Source: a bacterium
Lineage (GTDB): Bacteria; Armatimonadota; Chthonomonadetes; Chthonomonadales; Chthonomonadaceae
Direction: 5' to 3'
NCBI GenBank assembly: GCA_021777995.1
Contig: JAJYCW010000015.1
Location: forward strand, 1 to 49,174
DNA length: 49,174 nucleotides
A program made the position numbers and the translations under genes. The notes under the pieces are model-generated. The model had not been told where the DNA came from and ran no database searches. It was given only the letters and a program-made list of their open reading frames with translations. Position 1 is the first letter of the stretch, and the number at the start of each line of letters is the position of its first letter. Of this stretch, positions 8,650-17,024 are shown in pieces.

Positions 8650-9485
8650 TCACTCACGAGTTTTCAACTCATCGGCGATATGAACAGACAGCCACAGTGC
8701 TCACACATACGCGAATTGTAAACAACGAATTCAAACTTGTTATTCGCGCGCCAAAAGTCGCTCAATCTGCATCGCCCGGCCAATTTCTAGAAGTACTCAC
8801 CGGTGAAAATTACTCACCTTTACTTAGAAGGCCGTTCAGCATTTTTGACTCGGACGTAGACGCAGGCACGATCTCAATCGTTTATGTCGCTCGTGGTTCG
8901 TTTACAAGCGGCCTTGCCCGTCTTGGTACCGGTGATAATCTTTCAGTTATTGGCCCCCTTGGTGTCGGTTACCAATGGCAGAGCGAACAACCTAGAAGGC
9001 ACATATTAGTGGCAGGCGGTATTGGTGCACCCCCCTTGCATTTTCTGGCCCAGACGATATGCGCAAGCGGCGCGGATCATCCTGTGGTGGTAATCAATGG
9101 CGCCCGCACAGAGGAGTTACTGGTTGGTATCAAAGAGTTCGCAGATCTCAGCCTTGAAGTTAAGCTGGTGACAGATGACGGCACGGCCGGAAGAAAGGGT
9201 TTGGTTATCGACGAACTCAGGGAGATGCTGGAGAAGGATAGCTCGGTTACTCCCCGCGTGTATGCGTGTGGTCCCATGCCAATGTTGAAAGCGGTTGCCG
9301 AGTTGACCAATGCGAATTGCGTGGAATGTCAGGTTTCCGTGGAGACACCTATGCCCTGTGGAATAGGTATCTGTATGGGTTGTACTATAGGAGTGAAGTC
9401 TAGTCAGGAGCCGTTAGGCAGAAGGTTGGCACTGGCGTGTACGGAAGGCCCCGTATTCGACGCCAGCGCCGTGATTTGGTCGTAG
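8646..9485 (+). CDS. pyrK: Dihydroorotate dehydrogenase electron transfer subunit (PyrK-like)
   Basis: 279 aa, starting at the ATG at 8646 inside the stop codon of the previous gene (ATGA overlap). RRPFSIFD at residues 61-68 is the FAD-binding motif of the ferredoxin-reductase fold. LVAGGIGAPPLHFLA at ~121-135 is the nucleotide-binding loop, and YACGPMPML follows. Four cysteines at 238, 243, 246 and 265 (PMPCGIGICMGC, then LACTEGP) form the CX4CX2C...C 2Fe-2S site diagnostic of PyrK. The protein normally passes electrons from PyrD type 1B dihydroorotate dehydrogenase to NAD+ in pyrimidine synthesis. No pyrD or other pyr gene lies in this window, so the partner must be elsewhere. A related sulfide dehydrogenase subunit is the main alternative. 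Confidence 0.85.
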   Translation: MITHEFSTHRRYEQTATVLTHTRIVNNEFKLVIRAPKVAQSASPGQFLEVLTGENYSPLLRRPFSIFDSDVDAGTISIVYVARGSFTSGLARLGTGDNLSVIGPLGVGYQWQSEQPRRHILVAGGIGAPPLHFLAQTICASGADHPVVVINGARTEELLVGIKEFADLSLEVKLVTDDGTAGRKGLVIDELREMLEKDSSVTPRVYACGPMPMLKAVAELTNANCVECQVSVETPMPCGIGICMGCTIGVKSSQEPLGRRLALACTEGPVFDASAVIWS

Positions 9486-9511
9486 TTGCTCAGACGAACG
9501 ACCTTCGCCCA

Positions 9512-10420
9512 TTAGACCTCCTGCTGCATTCCGTCCGCCATCTTGATAGAGTCTACAAACGCCGTTACTGCCGCTCTACGGGCAGTAGTCTCTTTGAGGA
9601 TGATGCCAGAAGTACGGCAGAAAGAGTCCTCTGGTACCAGCGGGATACATACGAGCACTCCCTCTCGAACCTCCGCCCGCACCGTTTCTACGGGCACCAG
9701 GGCGATGCCCTTCCCAATTTCTACAAGGTTTTTCAGTGTCTCAATATTATCGAATGCCATTACTACCTTAACGCGAACTCCCGCATTTCGAAGCTGATCA
9801 TCAATGAGACGCCTTGTAGGTATATCATCATCAAACGCAATGAAGGACTCCCCTTCCAGATCGCGTAGACTTACACTTGTTCTTCCGGCGAGCCTGTGCT
9901 CCGGCGCGCAGATAACTGCCATCGTCTCTACGCCAAAGGGTATGATCTCTAGCGAAGGTGTAGGAATGGGTACAGCGACTATACCAACATCTACCGAACC
10001 GGAGAGAACATCCTGGTATACACGTGTCGTTTGGCTGTACTCAAGATGCACATTCACCTTTGGATGTTCAGCAAGAAACGACTTAAGTCGCCTTGGAAGA
10101 GCGTGGAGGCCCACCGAATACACGGTCGCCACGCGCACGGTACCCGATATTTCGTCCTGCATGCACCTAAGTCGATTGTCTAATTCTGCTACTTCACCTA
10201 CCAGCGGCTTGGCGCCTTCGTAAAGCACACGACCAGCTTCCGTCAGGACAATGTAACTTTTTCCTTTGCTACGCTGCAAAAAGACCTGATCAAACTCCCG
10301 TTCCAGAGCGCGTAACCTCTGGCTTACGGCGGACTGGGAGACAAAATTTCTCTCCGCCGCCCGTGAAAACGATCCAGTTTCAACCAGATCGCAAAACAGA
10401 CGCAAGTCACTTAAGTCCAT
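9512..10420 (-). CDS. LysR-family transcriptional regulator
   Basis: 302 aa. The start ATG at 10420 has AAGGGG a few bases upstream. The N-terminal winged helix-turn-helix is clear at residues ~1-60 (LRLFCDLVETGSFSRAA, then SQSAVSQRLRALE). The rest is a periplasmic-binding-protein-like effector domain in two halves. The CysL/CysB-like character of FVSQSAVSQRLRALEREFDQ suggests a regulator of small-anion or sulfur-type metabolism, but this is weak. LysR proteins usually control a divergent neighbour. Here the gene upstream of the start, the epimerase, runs in the same direction and ends at 10542, so the target is not obvious. It converges with pyrK, with a 26-base gap and no hairpin between them. 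Confidence 0.9.
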   Translation of the reverse strand: MDLSDLRLFCDLVETGSFSRAAERNFVSQSAVSQRLRALEREFDQVFLQRSKGKSYIVLTEAGRVLYEGAKPLVGEVAELDNRLRCMQDEISGTVRVATVYSVGLHALPRRLKSFLAEHPKVNVHLEYSQTTRVYQDVLSGSVDVGIVAVPIPTPSLEIIPFGVETMAVICAPEHRLAGRTSVSLRDLEGESFIAFDDDIPTRRLIDDQLRNAGVRVKVVMAFDNIETLKNLVEIGKGIALVPVETVRAEVREGVLVCIPLVPEDSFCRTSGIILKETTARRAAVTAFVDSIKMADGMQQEV

Positions 10421-10541
10421 AGTATCCCCTTAGACCTCCACTCACCATCGCATAGATTACAAAGGCTCGGGATGTCACATTAATGTTATAGTAGGGCAAT
10501 TGGCAGGGACCCTAAAGCAGTTGCAAACTTCGCGCTATTAG

Positions 10542-11555
10542 CTAGTGGCTAACAGCCGCGGAAAGTACCTGGCACTGCTGCCTCCATGCAGCGATGACCC
10601 GATCCTCGAAATCATCACTATCGCTGTTCTCGATTCTGCCGCGCGCATCCAACCATGCTACCGTACGGCGTACACCTTCGCGCCACGATATGGTGTATCG
10701 GAAGCCGAGATCGCGCATTGCTGCTGAGTTATCGAATATGGACGGGTACTGGAAGATTTCCACGCTGATATTGAAGCGTCCACGATCAATCTGCGCGAGA
10801 AGGTCCGTGGGAATGTGGACGATTGTAGGTGCAGGTGCTCCAATTGCGGCGGCGACTTCCTCATGGTAACGGTTCCACGTCATCCACTCCTCGCCTGTCA
10901 CATTGTAACTGTTACCGTACGCAGCGGGATTGCATAGTGCACCAACAAAACCGCGCGCAACATCGTCTATATGGCAAGCCGCCCATAGGCATGCCCCATC
11001 CCCGTGAACGATGATGGGCTTGCCCTTGCGCAGGCGGTCAATATACGTGGTTGAGGTACCCATTGAGTGAACGATAACACCACCCTCACCGTAGGTTTGC
11101 GAAGGTCTCATGATAGTAACGGCAAAATCTCCACGTTTTCCCGCCGCTAACACAATGTCCTCGCACTTCACCTTGTTTGCTCCGTACCCTCCGGTTGGCG
11201 TTCGCTCTTCATCCTCGCGAATGGGATATCTTGAAGCAGGACCGCCATAGACGCAAACTGTACTGCAAAACACCACGTGATTGGTCTTACCCTTGCAGGC
11301 TTTCACCAGGCTCTCAGCATCCTCTGGCGCGAATCCCACCATGTCTATGACGGCATCGTAATGCGGCCCCGCCGCAATTGTCTCCTCAAACTTGGAGTAC
11401 TCGCGCCTATCACCAACGATGGTAACCGCGCCTTCGGGAATTCTGGCCTCACTTTTACCACGGTTGAACAGGGTGACCTCGTCTCCCCGAGCGAGCAACT
11501 GCGTTGTAATGGCAGTGCTAATTAGCCCCGTACCACCAATGATTAAAACCTTCAT
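10542..11555 (-). CDS. NAD-dependent epimerase/dehydratase (extended SDR)
   Basis: 337 aa. MKVLIIGGTGLIS gives the Rossmann GxxGxxS nucleotide-binding loop. VVFCSTVCVYGG supplies the Ser/Thr region and GGYGANKVKCE the YxxxK catalytic pair. HIDDVARGFVGAL and the later SYNVTGEEWMTW are typical of the NAD-dependent epimerase and isoflavone-reductase-like branches. GAGG lies ten bases before the ATG at 11555. The enzyme probably acts on a nucleotide sugar or a related sugar substrate. No nucleotide-sugar pathway gene is next to it, so the substrate is open. The 121 bases after its stop, before the LysR start, hold no supported gene. Confidence 0.87.
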   Translation of the reverse strand: MKVLIIGGTGLISTAITTQLLARGDEVTLFNRGKSEARIPEGAVTIVGDRREYSKFEETIAAGPHYDAVIDMVGFAPEDAESLVKACKGKTNHVVFCSTVCVYGGPASRYPIREDEERTPTGGYGANKVKCEDIVLAAGKRGDFAVTIMRPSQTYGEGGVIVHSMGTSTTYIDRLRKGKPIIVHGDGACLWAACHIDDVARGFVGALCNPAAYGNSYNVTGEEWMTWNRYHEEVAAAIGAPAPTIVHIPTDLLAQIDRGRFNISVEIFQYPSIFDNSAAMRDLGFRYTISWREGVRRTVAWLDARGRIENSDSDDFEDRVIAAWRQQCQVLSAAVSH

Positions 11556-11657
11556 ACGTACACGACCTCGCTGTGCGTAGTTTAAGTCATATTTGCGTTC
11601 ATAGCAAGGTAATTAGCATGCGCGCAAATATAAGATTAATTGTCACTACAATACCAT

Positions 11658-11676
11658 ATAACTCAATTGGAGTTAT
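11658..11676. promoter_or_regulatory. Inverted repeat in the gap upstream of the epimerase
   Basis: ATAACTC at 11658-11664 and GAGTTAT at 11670-11676 are perfect inverted arms around AATTG. The site lies about 100 bases before the epimerase start, in an AT-rich part of the 387-base gap 11556-11942. That spacing and symmetry suit a dimeric repressor or activator. The rest of the gap shows no gene, only the terminator at its right end. No promoter could be matched with confidence. Confidence 0.35.
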
Positions 11677-11871
11677 GTCATTTATTAATAGAACCGAACC
11701 AAAATCAGTCATTCCGCTGATAACCGAGTGTCAAAGCGGTCACAATCCACGGTGACTTTATTGGCATAAAACCGGCTGCAACCGGGACCGATCTGCCCCC
11801 AATTGAGCAATAGGGTTAGAATATTGTCAAGAACCGCTTCTGAGAGCACGGTATACCGGGAAACGACGACG

Positions 11872-11910
11872 CAAAAATAGGACCTGCGCGGTAACTGTTC
11901 CGTGCAGGTC
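11872..11910 (-). terminator. Intrinsic terminator of the retropepsin-like gene cluster
   Basis: Read leftward, GACCTGC...GCAGGTC (outer arms 11904-11910 and 11881-11887) encloses a further CGG/CCG pairing. The hairpin is followed by CCTATTTTTGC, whose T-run corresponds to 11873-11877. It lies about 30 bases beyond the stop of the gene ending at 11943. It closes the long leftward series that starts at mreB or at the VWA gene. A second small inverted repeat, ACTGAC/GTCAGT, sits between the stop codon and this hairpin. Confidence 0.8.
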
Positions 11911-11942
11911 TTACAATTGAGGACTGACTAAGCCAAGGTCAG

Positions 11943-13529
11943 TTAGTTATTGGGCAGCTCCAGTGTGAGTGTGCGCGCTGGATAATCAATAGTAACGCGA
12001 CGCGCACTAGTAAGATAGGGAATCCCTACTATTCCACATATCTGGAAATTGAAACCAGGACTAACCTGGCTGTCAACCAATGACGCACCGAAAATTGGAT
12101 TCATCTCCATGAAGAAGGGCACTCCGGCACTCCGTTTCATCGTGAGATCTACTGCAAACCTGAAGACCAGGGCCGAAAAACTTGTGTCCGTAGTACCAAC
12201 GCCTATTCGTTGATTCACCCGAACCTCAGCGTATGCGTCCTTACGCTGCGCTTTAGCAAGGCGGCGTGCGGTGATCAGCGACAAAACGCCCACTGGCTCG
12301 CAACCGGTATCCAGAAGGGCCCAGTGCGTATGCTGTTCATCTGCCAGGCGTACCTTCACAAAAATGTAGCCATCGTAGTAGTGAAATGGTACCGTCATCA
12401 ATGCATCCCCTGGCGCCGGTGGAGGTGCGGTCGCCTTTGGTCCGGTTGACACCACCAGTTGGTTATGGGTAAAGTCAAGGGTCACTACACTGTGCTTAAA
12501 ATTTGCGCCGCCAATGAGACCATCGGTGATATCACCTTGATTGCGTTGCACAGTAGATACGCTCACACCATCGAACTCTTGCCTGCCCACCAACATCGTT
12601 TGATTGTCGAAGCTTTTGCCTACTTCCTCTCCACTCGCACCAAACTCTACAGACTGGCCGTTGGGCTGAATTCCCAGCCGTTCCGCAGAGTCGCTGTTCA
12701 GTACGACTCCATCACCGGCACCAGTATCGAGCAGCAGATGAAACAGCACCCCACGTATCCTGACGGGCAAAATCACGTCGTCATGCTGCCTATACATTGG
12801 AACTGAGTATGAATAACCATTGTCAGACACCTTGCCATCTGCTGAAGACTTTTTGGCCGCAGGCGCTTGGTCGTCATTACGGCCACCCCAATGTTGGTCA
12901 AACTTGAGCGCGGCGGAGAGTTGCGTGTGCGGATAACCCTTTGCGTGAAGTTGAATGTAGTGATCGATTAACGATTTATAGTTTTCATGGTGGTGATCAG
13001 TCATAGCGGATAGTAGGTAATAGTACGCCATGGCCCGCTTGGGTCGTAACGTTACAGCGTGCTGCAACGTCGCGCGTGCTTTGGCCTTGTCACCGTTCCA
13101 TAGTTCAACGCGCGACGAGGCCACCAGCGCGTAATAGCTATTTGGATTGGTGGCAAGAGCGGCCGAAGCTGCAGTGATTGCCAGAGATGGCCTGCCACCA
13201 CGCATATACGCAAGCGATAGCAATCCCTGCATTGCAGCGCTTTGAGGGTCGACTTGAACGCCTACTTTCGCTAGAGCCTCAGCATCTCGCCATTTGGTTC
13301 CATCCAATCGTAAACAGGCTCGTATAAGCAGAATACGTGCCTGGCTCTGCATGGGATGCGCTTTCACTATTGGCCCTAGTAATCCAACAACTTTTGTAAA
13401 ATTGCCTGCCTGATAAAGATCCTGAACAGGCGACTGGGCCGCACGGCCCGAGCGCGGTGACAACGCACAGATAACTGCCAGCACGAGCGGTTTGACAGCT
13501 CCAACCTTTCTCGACACAAACTTGGGCAT
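11943..13529 (-). CDS. Secreted TPR protein with two retropepsin-like aspartic protease lobes (copy 2)
   Basis: 528 aa from the ATG at 13529, chosen because AAAGGAA lies six bases upstream and a signal peptide follows (PLVLAVICALSPRSGRAAQS). Residues ~35-200 form TPR-like helical repeats (spans ending in VDPQ, TNPNS and LRPK). Two aspartyl-protease lobes follow. The first has LLLDTGAGDGVVL (Asp268) and later DGLIGGANF. The second has ALLDTGCEPVGVL (Asp407) and later GIVGIPYL. The DTG plus the hydrophobic-Gly motif in each half is the retropepsin-like hallmark, so one chain could form the active site that retropepsins make as a dimer. It is paralogous to the next gene upstream. Envelope proteolysis or peptide binding is inferred; the substrate is unknown. 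Confidence 0.8.
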   Translation of the reverse strand: MPKFVSRKVGAVKPLVLAVICALSPRSGRAAQSPVQDLYQAGNFTKVVGLLGPIVKAHPMQSQARILLIRACLRLDGTKWRDAEALAKVGVQVDPQSAAMQGLLSLAYMRGGRPSLAITAASAALATNPNSYYALVASSRVELWNGDKAKARATLQHAVTLRPKRAMAYYYLLSAMTDHHHENYKSLIDHYIQLHAKGYPHTQLSAALKFDQHWGGRNDDQAPAAKKSSADGKVSDNGYSYSVPMYRQHDDVILPVRIRGVLFHLLLDTGAGDGVVLNSDSAERLGIQPNGQSVEFGASGEEVGKSFDNQTMLVGRQEFDGVSVSTVQRNQGDITDGLIGGANFKHSVVTLDFTHNQLVVSTGPKATAPPPAPGDALMTVPFHYYDGYIFVKVRLADEQHTHWALLDTGCEPVGVLSLITARRLAKAQRKDAYAEVRVNQRIGVGTTDTSFSALVFRFAVDLTMKRSAGVPFFMEMNPIFGASLVDSQVSPGFNFQICGIVGIPYLTSARRVTIDYPARTLTLELPNN

Positions 13530-13703
13530 AGGTGGTTCCTTTAACGTTAATGGACTACAAATCACCAGACATGCACCTTTGCATACAACGATACCTGCTT
13601 TACGGGTAGGCCCTGGTTTCTACAGTTGCAGCGTTGATTGGCCTGTAGTTTACTATTTAATTCCATTGGTACCCTATTCCTTCCACAATTAGACGGACGA
13701 AAT

Positions 13704-15287
13704 TTAGGGATGTCCACCTTCCTTGGCGATAGGTATCTCCAGTGTAAGGAGACCGTGAACGTAGTCCATTGTAATGCGACGAAACCGTCGGATAACTCCA
13801 ATTCCAATCAGGCCCGCCATCTCGAAATCGTCAGCAGGGCTTATTTGCGTATCCACGAGGTTCGCGGCAAGCGATGGCACCAATCTCTCCTCGTGGGTAG
13901 CACCCCCTAAAGATTGTAACTGTAATGACAACGGCTTATTGAACAGCCTTATCTGCTGAGCAGTTGCAGTCGTTCCAAGACCTACCCTCGCGTTAAGGTT
14001 AATTACCTTGTATTGTGAGGGTTTCATCGTTCCTGCAATAGCAGTCCCTAACCACGCGGCGAGAGTCCCGTCCTCGTCATCACCAGTATCGAGAATAAAA
14101 TATCCTGCGTGCCCCATGACCGTAGCACGTACCACCACATCCCCTTCCAGAATGTTGAAGGGCACGGTAATCAATTGATCGCCGGGCAATGGGCGTGGGG
14201 GCGGTGCCGAAGCACCGGGAACCAGTCGGATAACGTGCGACTTAAAGTCTATGGTTACCGAGTAGGTTAGGAATGCTGCGCCACCAAGAATTCCATCAAA
14301 TTCGCCTGGAACCGACTGCTTCACACTCTCAACTGCAACCGGACCCAGTACTGTTGTGCCAACACTTAAACGCTGTGCCATATAGATATCGACAGGTTCA
14401 TATCCACTTACCCCGTAAACCACGGAACGTGCCATAGGCTTAAGTTTGAGCCTTCGAGCGACAGAGCTGTTCAGGGTGATATCCGACCCACCTCCCGTGT
14501 CAAATAACAGTCGTGCAGGCACATTGTCGATCTTGCATTGCAGTACAATGCTGCCTCCCACCATTGTAAATGGAAACGTCAGCACGGCAGTACGGTGGCC
14601 TACCGCCTGCTCCGCAGTGTTTCCAAGCACCTGAAATGGCGGATGATTCACTTCAAACTTCAGAATAGGCATTCTTCCTGGTAACGCTCGCATTACAAAT
14701 GCATGCGGATGGCCTACAGGTTTTAGGGCAAAATATCTCACAGCATTTGCGGGCATGCTCGCAGGTACAACGTCTCTAGCGCTTTGAGCATCAAGCAGGT
14801 AATACTGCGCCGCTGCCCCAGTCGGATTTATGGCAACTGCCTGTTCCGCCTGCTCAACCGCGGTTTGTAGATGGCTCTGCCAAACATTTATCCGCGAGCT
14901 TGCTATAAGCGCCCAGTAACTTCGCGGGTCAAGGTGAAGTGCTGCCACCGCCCAGCGTGACGCTTCATTTGGGCGCCCGCCGCGCATAAGCGCCATGCTG
15001 TAAAGCCCAGCAATATCCCCGTTCGTGGGAAATTCTTTGACCAAACTTGCACCCATGTCCTCCGCAGCATGCCATTGGTCTAATCGCAAATCGGTTCGAA
15101 GAAGTCCAATGGCGGAGTCTACATCATGCGGCTGATCTGACAACTGCTTGCTGTACCGGGCCTGTGCCTCCTTAAACTTTCCATCCTGGAATAGCTGTCC
15201 AGCTGTGGGAGTCTGAGATGCTGCGGGATAACTGAGAGCAAGACAGAGAGCTAACCACGAACAGGTAAACGTTGAACGATAGATCAT
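13704..15287 (-). CDS. Secreted TPR protein with two retropepsin-like aspartic protease lobes (copy 1)
   Basis: 527 aa with signal peptide (CSWLALCLALSYPAASQT). The layout matches its downstream paralogue: TPR-like repeats at ~25-165, then lobe one with RLLFDTGGGSDITL (Asp263) and DGILGGAAF, and lobe two with YFILDTGDDEDGTL (Asp400) and GLIGIGVI. The proline linker SAPPPRPLPGDQL between the lobes mirrors APPPAPGDAL in the other copy. The second lobe has DTGDDED instead of the usual DTGA/S, so its catalytic competence is doubtful. The ATG at 15287 lies eight bases after the glycosyltransferase stop, and its GAAGGAG sits inside that gene, so the two are coupled. The 174 bases between the two paralogues show no gene. 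Confidence 0.8.
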   Translation of the reverse strand: MIYRSTFTCSWLALCLALSYPAASQTPTAGQLFQDGKFKEAQARYSKQLSDQPHDVDSAIGLLRTDLRLDQWHAAEDMGASLVKEFPTNGDIAGLYSMALMRGGRPNEASRWAVAALHLDPRSYWALIASSRINVWQSHLQTAVEQAEQAVAINPTGAAAQYYLLDAQSARDVVPASMPANAVRYFALKPVGHPHAFVMRALPGRMPILKFEVNHPPFQVLGNTAEQAVGHRTAVLTFPFTMVGGSIVLQCKIDNVPARLLFDTGGGSDITLNSSVARRLKLKPMARSVVYGVSGYEPVDIYMAQRLSVGTTVLGPVAVESVKQSVPGEFDGILGGAAFLTYSVTIDFKSHVIRLVPGASAPPPRPLPGDQLITVPFNILEGDVVVRATVMGHAGYFILDTGDDEDGTLAAWLGTAIAGTMKPSQYKVINLNARVGLGTTATAQQIRLFNKPLSLQLQSLGGATHEERLVPSLAANLVDTQISPADDFEMAGLIGIGVIRRFRRITMDYVHGLLTLEIPIAKEGGHP

Positions 15288-15295
15288 AGGTTAAT

Positions 15296-16204
15296 TCAGA
15301 CGCTCCTTCTGGCTACTAGTCGGCTTTTGAGTGCCCGAAGAGAACGCTTCACGCGCGAACCCAGCCAGAAAATCTCTGCCCGGGCGGATGCTACAGTTGA
15401 GCAAAGTTCTCCTCCAATCCTCACGCACACGTTCCCAGTGATCCGATAGTACCGGCGCCGGCTCTTGTTCAACTCGCGTTCCATAGCACGATAATTTGCA
15501 CGAACACTGCCCATCCAGTGGTGTACTACACACGCAGCAGGTAGGTAAATTACCTTGAAACCGGCCTGTTTGATCCTCCAGCACCATTCCACCTCCTCAA
15601 AAAACATGAAAAAACCGTCATCTAACGAACCAACCTTTGAAAGCACTGCAGCCGGTACCATGATACATGCCCCGGAAACCTGATCTACCTCTGCCTCTAA
15701 GGAGAAATCTGCCCGTCCGTAACGGTATTTCAACAAGTTTTCTGCTGGTATAAGCCGCTGGAGCCCCATATAGTGGAGTAGTTCGCGAACGGGTGAAGGA
15801 AATCTTGCACCATTCAACTGCACGGTACCATCGGTGTTCAACAGCTTAGGACCAATCGCCCCAACCCCTGGATGTAATTCGCAATAGTCAATGAGTTGTG
15901 CGATAGACCCAGGGCGAGCTTCAGTGTCGGGATTGAGCAGCAGTACGTTCCTTCCGCTACACTGCGTAATTGCCTGGTTGTTGGCCGCAGCAAATCCTGG
16001 ATTATGGTCGTTCTCGATAAGCACTACATCCGGAAAGCGCTCGCGAACCATTAAGGCACTGCCGTCCGAGGAGTTGTTATCAACCACCCACACATCGTAT
16101 CTATGCGGATGAACCGCCAGGGGTATCGCCGCAAGGGCATCGCCTAGCATATCGCGTGTGTTGTAGCTTACAATTATGATGGAGACATCGGGTGGCTCAG
16201 GCAC
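15296..16204 (-). CDS. Family 2 glycosyltransferase
   Basis: 302 aa from a GTG at 16204, overlapping the end of the SDR gene by eight bases. VSIIIVSYNTRDML opens the GT-A fold. VWVVDNNSSDGSAL is the nucleotide-sugar binding motif, and LLLNPDTEARPGSI carries the metal/acceptor-side Asp. FFMFFEEVEWCWRIKQAGF is the acidic motif characteristic of rhamnosyltransferase-like GT2 enzymes. The last ~60 residues are basic and could lie against the membrane. It probably adds a sugar to a cell-surface polysaccharide or glycan. It sits in a coupled row with the SDR upstream and the retropepsin-like gene downstream, which hints at an envelope function for the whole row. Confidence 0.88.
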   Translation of the reverse strand: MPEPPDVSIIIVSYNTRDMLGDALAAIPLAVHPHRYDVWVVDNNSSDGSALMVRERFPDVVLIENDHNPGFAAANNQAITQCSGRNVLLLNPDTEARPGSIAQLIDYCELHPGVGAIGPKLLNTDGTVQLNGARFPSPVRELLHYMGLQRLIPAENLLKYRYGRADFSLEAEVDQVSGACIMVPAAVLSKVGSLDDGFFMFFEEVEWCWRIKQAGFKVIYLPAACVVHHWMGSVRANYRAMERELNKSRRRYYRITGNVCVRIGGELCSTVASARAEIFWLGSRVKRSLRALKSRLVARRSV

Positions 16205-17006
16205 TGTGATTTCTCATATGTGACTTGGCCCGGCGGTTTTGGGCTGCAATTTGCAGCGATGGCAGGAGCCCTGGCAGGCAGGCATCAACGATAAACGCTA
16301 AGCGAATAGGTCTAAAGGGAAGTACCTCACTAGGAACTCTGGTCCTGCCAATCGCATTGCAAATGCTGTGAGCCACCCTTTCCGGGGTGAGAACCACACC
16401 CCCAGGGCTGTAGCGACTGCCCCGTGCGCTGTCGAAGAACCTGGTGCGAACCGAGATGGGAAGGCATTCGCAAACCTGTACCCCGCACGCATCGGCCTCC
16501 ATCCTCAGGGCTTGCGTGAACGTATGCACGGCCCCCTTGGTAGCGGAGTAGGCACTTATACCAGGGCTACCCAGGCGAGCAGCCGCACTGGTTACATTTA
16601 CGATAATTCCGCGATGGCGGGTACCCATCTGCTGGAGCGCCTGTCTAGACAAGTCAAAGAGCGCAAAAAAATTAAGCTCAAACACTAACCTCAGATCGGT
16701 ATCCGTGGTCGCCGGTATACTGGCTCCTAGTCCCATTCCTGCATTGTTGACCAGAACATCAATAGGGCCGTGCTCTGCTTCGATTCTCGCTATTACGTCC
16801 TTTCGTTCGTTGCTGGTTAGATCCAGTTGCTTAGCGACTGCCTGCCCACCAGCCGATGAGATCTCGGAGGCAACCCGTTGAAGCTCAGCCTGGTTTTCCG
16901 ACACGAGTACTACAATTGCACCTCGCTGCGCCATCATCTTTGACAACGCCTCACCAATTCCCGAGGATGCGCCCGTGATGAGGATGCGGGCTCCTGCTAG
17001 CTGCAA
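16197..17006 (-). CDS. Short-chain dehydrogenase/reductase
   Basis: 269 aa. The frame begins with a TTG at 17006 (MQLAGARILITGASS), preceded by GAAGGG. It gives the normal distance to the TGASSGIG cofactor loop, so TTG is the likely start. LVNNAGMG (residues ~86-93), Ser140 and the catalytic Tyr153/Lys157 in SAYSATKGAV complete the classical SDR set. The ~40-residue C-terminal extension, rich in hydrophobic residues and Arg, resembles that of membrane-associated SDRs. It follows the kinase stop by 18 bases and overlaps the glycosyltransferase start. The substrate is unknown; a lipid or sugar intermediate would fit the neighbours. Confidence 0.88.
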   Translation of the reverse strand: MQLAGARILITGASSGIGEALSKMMAQRGAIVVLVSENQAELQRVASEISSAGGQAVAKQLDLTSNERKDVIARIEAEHGPIDVLVNNAGMGLGASIPATTDTDLRLVFELNFFALFDLSRQALQQMGTRHRGIIVNVTSAAARLGSPGISAYSATKGAVHTFTQALRMEADACGVQVCECLPISVRTRFFDSARGSRYSPGGVVLTPERVAHSICNAIGRTRVPSEVLPFRPIRLAFIVDACLPGLLPSLQIAAQNRRAKSHMRNHSA

Positions 17007-17024
17007 GATGCGAAATTCCCTTCT

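Noticed and set aside
15291..15587. 98-residue leftward frame overlapping the GT2 C-terminus
   Set aside because: Alternative frame of the glycosyltransferase gene without its own start signal.
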